7,573 nt of DNA from a bacterium (lineage in GTDB: Archaea > Nanobdellota > Nanobdellia > Pacearchaeales > GW2011-AR1): assembly GCA_030588935.1 (NCBI GenBank), contig JAUUWR010000048.1:1-7573 (forward strand). The letters are read 5' to 3'. The position numbers and the translations under genes are program-made. The notes beneath the pieces are model-generated. The model searched no databases and had not been told where the DNA came from. It was given only the letters and a program-made list of their open reading frames with translations. Positions 4,255 through 7,573 of this stretch are shown here, piece after piece (position 1 is the stretch's first letter; every line of letters begins with the position of its first letter).

Positions 4255-5424
4255 TTATCTTTTTAATCCTTTCTCTATCTTTACCAATCTCTTTAATTTA
4301 CTCTCACGAACTAAACCATAAATTCCAGTCTTAATAAAATCACAGCCAAAACCAACACCCAGGTCAGCAATTGTGTCATCTTCTGTTTCTCCTGAGCGAT
4401 GAGACATAATTGTTTTAATACCTGCTTTCTTAGCAAGTGCAATAACTTCTTTAACTTTCAAAAGCGAGCCAATCTGATTTGGCTTTACAATAACTCCATT
4501 GATTGCTTTCATCTTAATTGCCTTTTTCAATCTCTTAGGATTTGTAACAGTCAAATCATCCCCCACAATAAAACATTTTTCTTTATTTAACTCTTTAAAA
4601 CCAGCAAAATCATCCTCATTTAATGGGTCCTCAACATAATATAGATTATACCCTTTAATCAATCCTTTAATCGCCTCAATCTGCTTGTTTTCACTTAATT
4701 CTCTTTTAGGATTTTTATAATTGTAAGTTTTCTTAAAAAAACTTGAAGCAGCAGCATCTATTCCAATAACAAGGTTTTCATTAAACTTTTTTTTAATCTT
4801 TTTTTTAATAACGTTCATGATTTCAAGAACCTCTTCATTGCTCCTGTTAGTTTCCCAAGCACCTTCATCATTTTTCTTCTGGGACCTTAATAATTTATAA
4901 GCAAACCTATGAGCAATTTTATTTACTTTTATACATCCTTCAATTGTCTTAGCATTTGAAATAAACAAAAACTCTTGGAAATCTGGTTTTTTTCCTTTAA
5001 TTCCCCTTGAATGAACTCCTCCACCGATTATATTGCAAATCGGGCGGGGTAACTTCTTAGTTTTTCCTTCTAAAAACTGCCATAACTCTTTTTCATTCTC
5101 GCAAGCAAGAGCTTTCAACAGCGAAGCTTCAAGAGCAAAAAGAGAATTTGCACCTATTTTATTCTTAACAACTTTCTCTAATTTTGTTAAATCCTCAAAC
5201 TTTTTGATAATCAAAGAATTTATTTTTTTAGCATTTAGATTGTTAATTATGCTAATATCACTATTCAAATCTCTGGCATAAGGCTTGGCCTCATATTTTC
5301 CAACAGATTTGCCAGAAGGCGCAGATGTTTTAAATTTTCCATCAGAAGTTTGAACAATAATTTGGATTGTCGCTTCTCCTCGTGAATCTTTCACCCTCTT
5401 TGCAATCACCTTTTTTATTATCAT
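4255..5424 (-). CDS. eno: Enolase (2-phosphoglycerate dehydratase)
   Basis: Converts 2-phosphoglycerate to phosphoenolpyruvate in glycolysis and gluconeogenesis. I start at the ATG at 5424 (389 aa) because MIIKKVIAKRVKDSRGEAT matches the normal enolase N-terminus. An in-frame ATG at 5457 would add 11 residues, overlap the broken toxin gene and give 400 aa. In the 400-residue numbering the active site is complete: mobile loop SAPSGKSVG (45-53), H149, E162 (FQEF), E198 (NDEGAW), metal ligands D234, E276 (VEDP) and D300 (GDDLTVTNP), base K325 (VKPNQIG), H353-R354-S355 (SHRSGETED) and K376 (IKTG). It is somewhat shorter than most enolases (about 410-430). The start lies one base behind the remnant toxin frame. 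A TTTAAAAT element near 5499-5506 (minus) could be its own promoter, otherwise it depends on the toxin/antitoxin promoter. Confidence 0.95.
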   Translation of the reverse strand: MIIKKVIAKRVKDSRGEATIQIIVQTSDGKFKTSAPSGKSVGKYEAKPYARDLNSDISIINNLNAKKINSLIIKKFEDLTKLEKVVKNKIGANSLFALEASLLKALACENEKELWQFLEGKTKKLPRPICNIIGGGVHSRGIKGKKPDFQEFLFISNAKTIEGCIKVNKIAHRFAYKLLRSQKKNDEGAWETNRSNEEVLEIMNVIKKKIKKKFNENLVIGIDAAASSFFKKTYNYKNPKRELSENKQIEAIKGLIKGYNLYYVEDPLNEDDFAGFKELNKEKCFIVGDDLTVTNPKRLKKAIKMKAINGVIVKPNQIGSLLKVKEVIALAKKAGIKTIMSHRSGETEDDTIADLGVGFGCDFIKTGIYGLVRESKLKRLVKIEKGLKR

Positions 5425-5425
5425 C

Positions 5426-5787
5426 TTAATGTTTATGATATCCACCTTTTTTCTCATACTCTTTATGAGTTTTATGTACTTCTAAGATGATTTGTAGAAT
5501 TTTAAATCTATCCCTAGCAGTATTTGTATAAAATGCACGCGCCTCTTTACCTAATTTAATCAAAAATAAATTTGAATACCATATTTATTATCAAAATATC
5601 TATAAATTGGAAGTTTTTTAGAAATAGGATTGCCTCTTCTTCTTGTCTTGAGAAAATCTATAGCCTTCAAAATTAAAGAATAAAGTTCTGCATTAGACTT
5701 ATTTCCTTTAATCAATTCTTTTTCAATTTCAACTTTTATTTGAAATAAATTCCCACTTAATTGCACTATGAATTCTTTCATTTTCAA
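5426..5787 (-). pseudogene. RelE/ParE-like toxin broken by a one-base frameshift
   Basis: The first frame gives 75 residues (5787-5560), with the helical N-terminus of RelE-like toxins and KKLPIYRYFDNKYGIQIYF before a TGA. The stop follows a run of five T (5566-5562 on the minus strand). One extra T would continue directly into a second frame (5563-5426) encoding 45 residues: LIKLGKEARAFYTNT, a strand ILQIILEV, and HKEYEKKGGYHK, the expected C-terminal end of this toxin type. The fused product would be 120 residues, a normal length. The defect may be a true mutation, a sequencing or assembly error in a homopolymer, or a programmed -1 shift. It lies 9 nt behind its antitoxin gene and reaches to one base before the enolase start. 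If really broken, the module is a remnant with a free antitoxin. Confidence 0.7.
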
Positions 5788-5796
5788 AATATTATT

Positions 5797-6075
5797 TTAC
5801 ACTCTTACTGCCTCTTGAATTAATTCATTAAGTTTTTTATTATTAGCAAAAATCCAAATTATCTTATCTTCCTCAAACATGATTTTATTAGATCTTTCTA
5901 GATAGTCTAATATTAATTTAAAAGTTTGATATTGCATTTGTTTAGGAAGACTTTTCCATAATTCCATTCTTGTTGGATAATCGTCACTCTCTTGAATCGC
6001 TTTTTCAAGCATTAAGATAGAATCTAATTTTGGATAATGCAGGATTTTCAAAGCCATTTTGTTATTTTTTACCAT
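5797..6075 (-). CDS. Antitoxin-like winged-helix protein of the second toxin/antitoxin module
   Basis: A 92-residue protein (a second in-frame ATG at 6057 would give 86). The middle reads DYPTRMELWKSLPKQMQYQT (32-51), followed by a recognition-helix-like segment FKLILDYLERSNKIMF (52-67) and a wing-like strand DKIIWIFAN (70-78): a small winged-helix DNA-binding protein. Proteins of this type precede RelE/ParE-like toxins in archaeal genomes, as here, 9 nt before the toxin frame. It has its own TATA element and a perfect palindrome at its transcription start, so it probably represses its own synthesis. It reads through without a break although the toxin does not, so it may be kept as a regulator or as protection against related toxins. 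Confidence 0.62.
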   Translation of the reverse strand: MVKNNKMALKILHYPKLDSILMLEKAIQESDDYPTRMELWKSLPKQMQYQTFKLILDYLERSNKIMFEEDKIIWIFANNKKLNELIQEAVRV

Positions 6076-6082
6076 ATTCTCT

Positions 6083-6102
6083 ATTGTATAAACTTATACA
6101 AT
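6083..6102 (-). promoter_or_regulatory. Palindromic operator of the second toxin/antitoxin module
   Basis: A perfect 9-nt inverted repeat, ATTGTATAA (6083-6091) and TTATACAAT (6094-6102), with a two-base spacer. It lies between the TATA element at 6106-6115 and the antitoxin ATG at 6075 and covers the expected transcription start. This parallels the operator of the RelE module at 2629-2652, with a different core sequence. Confidence 0.6.
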
Positions 6103-6105
6103 TGA

Positions 6106-6115
6106 CTTTATAAGG
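6106..6115 (-). promoter_or_regulatory. TATA box of the second toxin/antitoxin module
   Basis: CCTTATAAAG on the minus strand, about 35 nt before the antitoxin ATG, predicts a start of transcription inside the palindrome and a leader of about 10 nt. Confidence 0.45.
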
Positions 6116-6151
6116 TTTTTGTTTTAATTATAGTTATAAAGAAAGTTGCAA

Positions 6152-6178
6152 ATTATTATAGAATCTTAGTATAATAAT
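6152..6178 (+). promoter_or_regulatory. Inverted repeat directly upstream of a TATA box
   Basis: ATTATTATA (6152-6160) and TATAATAAT (6170-6178) are perfect mirror halves with a 9-nt spacer. They touch the TATA element at 6180-6187, where TFB or a regulator would bind. It may be the operator of the + strand membrane protein gene. AT-only palindromes also arise by chance in such sequence. Confidence 0.35.
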
Positions 6179-6179
6179 A

Positions 6180-6187
6180 TTTAAATA
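6180..6187 (+). promoter_or_regulatory. TATA box of the four-helix membrane protein gene
   Basis: TTTAAATA matches the archaeal consensus. Its centre is about 27 nt before the ATG at 6211 and 18 nt before the ATG at 6202, so a leaderless mRNA would favour 6211. Confidence 0.5.
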
Positions 6188-6201
6188 ACATTCAATCAGT
6201 A

Positions 6202-6648
6202 ATGAACATTATGTCTTTAATTAAGATATTTATGGCAATAGGGATTGCAGTAATATGTGCATTGTTTATAGGTTATAGTTTATATTTGATTTATGAACGC
6301 CCTTCTTATAGTGATTATAAAGGAAATCGCGAAATATATAAGGATGCTAAGGAGCAATATGAATTTAATATATTTATTATTTTAGTATTGATGGGCATGA
6401 TTTTAGTGGCTTTTGGAGCATTATTATTTGCTTTTGCAGATTTAGAGTGTATTGACTCTGGTTTAATGGGGGGAGGAATAATAACGATAGTTCATGGAGT
6501 TATAAGAAGTTTGTCTATTTCAAATAAAGATATAAAGTTATCCATATTCTTCTTAATTTTTATTTTATTAATTTTTTTTGCTTTTTCTATTGATTTTGCT
6601 AGTAAACACAGAAAAAAGAGAAAATACATCTCCTCTCAATTTTATTAA
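6202..6648 (+). CDS. Four-helix integral membrane protein, unknown function
   Basis: A 148-residue protein (145 if the ATG at 6211 is used, which fits the TATA spacing better). Hydrophobic segments lie at about 7-31, 56-79, 86-104 and 112-130, and the end is strongly basic (KHRKKRK, 136-141), probably cytoplasmic. The loop between helices one and two is polar and Tyr-rich (YERPSYSDYKGNREIYKD, 31-48). The third segment is Gly-rich (GLMGGGIITIVHGVIRSL, 87-104). The layout resembles an uncharacterised membrane protein type I recall from small-genome archaea and bacteria: a Tyr/Pro-rich loop, paired helices, and a Gly-rich motif ending in Gly-x-x-Arg. I cannot name a function. It is transcribed away from the antitoxin gene, sharing a 126-nt divergent promoter region, and is convergent with rpoK. 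Together with the toxin/antitoxin genes it separates rpoK from eno. Confidence 0.65.
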   Translation: MNIMSLIKIFMAIGIAVICALFIGYSLYLIYERPSYSDYKGNREIYKDAKEQYEFNIFIILVLMGMILVAFGALLFAFADLECIDSGLMGGGIITIVHGVIRSLSISNKDIKLSIFFLIFILLIFFAFSIDFASKHRKKRKYISSQFY

Positions 6649-6677
6649 TTAAATAGAATATAAAAATCTTTGTTAAA

Positions 6678-7118
6678 TCAAATTTCCTCACCCTCAGATT
6701 TAGCCCCAGTTTCCTCAACCTCATCATCAGGTTTAGCTATCTCCATAATCTCCCCACCTTCTTTAATTTCTTTTTCTTCTCTAACTTCCTTACCCTCTTT
6801 CTCTTTTTCTTCTTTTTCAGCCAGTCTCCTTTCTTCTTCAGCCTGCTTTTCTAATTTTTCCTTAATTTCTTCTTCAGATAATTTCTTTACAGTCTTTTCA
6901 GATTTTTTAGGCAAGGGCCTTCTTACTGTAATCGGCAGAATGTCTGATTCTAATTCTTTTTCAGCAATCTTAAGAGAATCAAAATTAAGTTCATCTATTT
7001 CCTCTTTACTTAATTTCAATAAAACAGGAGCATCCATTGCCAACTGCAGACTTCTCGCCCCAAGTATTCGAGCAATTTCATATCTTGTGAATTTGTCCTT
7101 AAGTTTTTCTAATTGCAT
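6678..7118 (-). CDS. rpoK: DNA-directed RNA polymerase subunit K (Rpb6/omega homologue) with acidic tail
   Basis: Residues 8-71 are the Rpb6/omega fold that clamps the largest polymerase subunit: FTRYEIARILGARSLQLAMD (10-29), APVLLKL (30-36), DSLKIAEKELESDILPITV (47-65) and RRPLP (66-70), all hallmark positions. Archaeal RpoK is usually about 55-95 residues; this one has 146. The extra part, 72-146, is Lys/Glu-rich low-complexity sequence, probably a long helix, turning strongly acidic at the end (DDEVEETGAKSEGEEI). The start overlaps the stop of the upstream gene by ten bases (ATGCAATTAG), so the two are cotranscribed. A T-run on the minus strand just past the stop (6666-6662) may end transcription. 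The long + strand frame across the same bases is only the mirror of the Glu/Lys codons. Confidence 0.92.
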   Translation of the reverse strand: MQLEKLKDKFTRYEIARILGARSLQLAMDAPVLLKLSKEEIDELNFDSLKIAEKELESDILPITVRRPLPKKSEKTVKKLSEEEIKEKLEKQAEEERRLAEKEEKEKEGKEVREEKEIKEGGEIMEIAKPDDEVEETGAKSEGEEI

Positions 7119-7486
7119 TTTATTATTTTTTGGTTTAATTCATATCTTTGTAAGCTTTCTAAATCTTCTAATTTTAAATAGCTATAAAGTGAAGCAAGAC
7201 TTTTCTTTCCACTTTCTGCTAACTTTTCTGCTCTAGAAATATTCCCTATATGAACTCCAATGCTCTTAATTCTTCTATAACCTTCTTCTGATAAACCTTC
7301 TAAAATAAAATCTTTTGAAATAGGTAAACTAAAATGAAAATAATTTTTTAAGGAAATCCCCATATTTTGAAGAAGAGTTATTATATCAAAGGGGTTATTT
7401 AAGACATCTTTAACCATATCTGTCCCCTTTAAACTTTCAATTCTATCTTTTTTAATACCAACACTAATTAATGCTTTTTCTATCAT
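7109..7486 (-). CDS. Unknown protein cotranscribed with rpoK
   Basis: A 125-residue protein from the ATG at 7486; a GTG at 7495 in the same frame lies inside the hairpin at 7494-7538 and is less likely. No signal or long membrane segment. It appears mostly helical: MIEKALISVGIKKDRIESLK at the N-terminus, a moderately hydrophobic middle (DIITLLQNMGISLKNYFHFS), and a C-terminal half with GLSEEGYRRIKSIG and AEKLAESGKKSLASLYSYLK, somewhat like helix-hairpin or SAM-type helical domains, but I cannot assign it. It ends inside rpoK (ten-base overlap), which ties it to the transcription gene neighbourhood. In many archaea rpoN precedes rpoK, but this protein lacks the zinc Cys motif of RpoN. The hairpin at its start suggests the native upstream region may have been displaced by a mobile element. 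Confidence 0.6.
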   Translation of the reverse strand: MIEKALISVGIKKDRIESLKGTDMVKDVLNNPFDIITLLQNMGISLKNYFHFSLPISKDFILEGLSEEGYRRIKSIGVHIGNISRAEKLAESGKKSLASLYSYLKLEDLESLQRYELNQKIIKCN

Positions 7487-7573
7487 TACATCCACGGCAA
7501 GGATACCTCTGCCTTAAGGCAGAGTGAGGAATTGCCGTCTTCCTTATTAATATTTAATTGTTCAATAGAAAGA
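7486..7573 (-). CDS. Partial open frame entering from the right edge, possible TnpB C-terminal tail
   Basis: From the right edge to the TAA at 7488-7486 the minus strand is open for 28 codons and translates to LSIEQLNINKEDGNSSLC followed by LKAEVSLPWM. The last half is encoded by the hairpin itself. In IS200/IS605-type elements the right end often overlaps the 3' end of tnpB, giving tails such as GNSS plus a hairpin-coded stretch, which is why I suggest TnpB. The stop codon shares a base with the ATG of the next gene (TAATG). A frame of this length could be open by chance, and no catalytic part is visible. Confidence 0.3.
   Translation of the reverse strand, partial: LSIEQLNINKEDGNSSLCLKAEVSLPWM
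7494..7538 (-). mobile_element. Nested hairpin resembling an IS200/IS605-type right end
   Basis: Outer arms ACGGCAA (7494-7500) and TTGCCGT (7532-7538) enclose a perfect 18-nt palindrome CTCTGCCTT/AAGGCAGAG (7507-7524), separated by unpaired purine-rich stretches. Read on the minus strand it goes ACGGCAATTCCTCA, hairpin, GTATCCTTGCCGT. This matches the plan I know for the right end of TnpB-carrying IS200/IS605-group elements, where it also forms the 3' scaffold of the guide (omega) RNA. The element body would lie outside the window to the right, or this may be a lone remnant. A plain operon hairpin is the alternative. Confidence 0.5.

Noticed and set aside
5425..5457. Enolase start at 5457
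   Set aside because: The family N-terminus aligns with the Met at 5424; the extra 11 residues overlap the C-terminal codons of the toxin remnant. Not fully excluded because a TATA-like element lies about 45 nt upstream of 5457.
6670..7236. Long + strand open frame opposite rpoK
   Set aside because: Its Ser/Leu/Phe-rich product mirrors the Glu/Lys-rich codons of rpoK on the other strand; it resembles no known protein.
7487..7495. GTG start at 7495 for the gene upstream of rpoK
   Set aside because: It lies within the last bases of the hairpin arm; the ATG at 7486 overlaps the preceding stop in the TAATG form also seen at the RelE pair.

Overview
The window looks like a piece of a small, AT-rich archaeal genome, most likely a DPANN-type lineage (Pacearchaeota/Woesearchaeota-like). 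The taxonomy is inferred. It rests on an archaeal RNA polymerase subunit K, an archaeal-type uS2 ribosomal protein and enolase in one neighbourhood (rpoK, eno and rps2 are neighbours in many archaea), on TTTAAATA-like TATA boxes about 25 nt before several start codons (leaderless transcripts), and on very small genes with short intergenic gaps.

Left part, about 1-2750, is accessory DNA. A family of about 60-nt repeats, all on the + strand (three full copies at 111-170, 1283-1342 and 2098-2157; two truncated copies at 464-500 and 2709-2736), separates every transcription unit: a 73-aa two-helix membrane protein, a NYN-domain nuclease, a predicted secreted beta-barrel-like protein, and a RelE toxin/antitoxin pair on the minus strand. 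Three repeats start 1-14 nt after a stop codon, so the layout resembles an array of gene cassettes. A candidate tiny RNA or terminator (TATA, hairpin, T-run) lies at 531-604. No repeat copy was found to the right of 2736.

Middle part, about 2750-5460, is core genome. Ribosomal protein uS2 (+) carries a long charged N-terminal extension and is flanked by a diverged 41-nt direct repeat. Facing it are a small DUF5661-like protein and enolase (both -). Enolase has all its catalytic residues and starts directly behind a broken toxin gene.

Right part, about 5426-7573, has a second toxin/antitoxin module (-) whose toxin frame is broken by one base in a T-run, a divergent four-helix membrane protein (+), then rpoK (-) with a long acidic C-terminal tail, overlapped by an unknown 125-aa gene. 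At the right edge a nested hairpin with the look of an IS200/IS605 (TnpB-type) right end sits at the start of that unknown gene, with an open frame running in from outside the window.

Reading the minus strand from the right edge, the order is unknown gene, rpoK, [membrane gene and toxin/antitoxin inserted], eno, DUF5661, then uS2 on the opposite strand. This is the ancient rpoK-eno-rps2 order, interrupted by accessory genes and with uS2 flipped. Both toxin/antitoxin modules have a perfect inverted repeat between TATA box and start codon, as expected for self-repressed operons.
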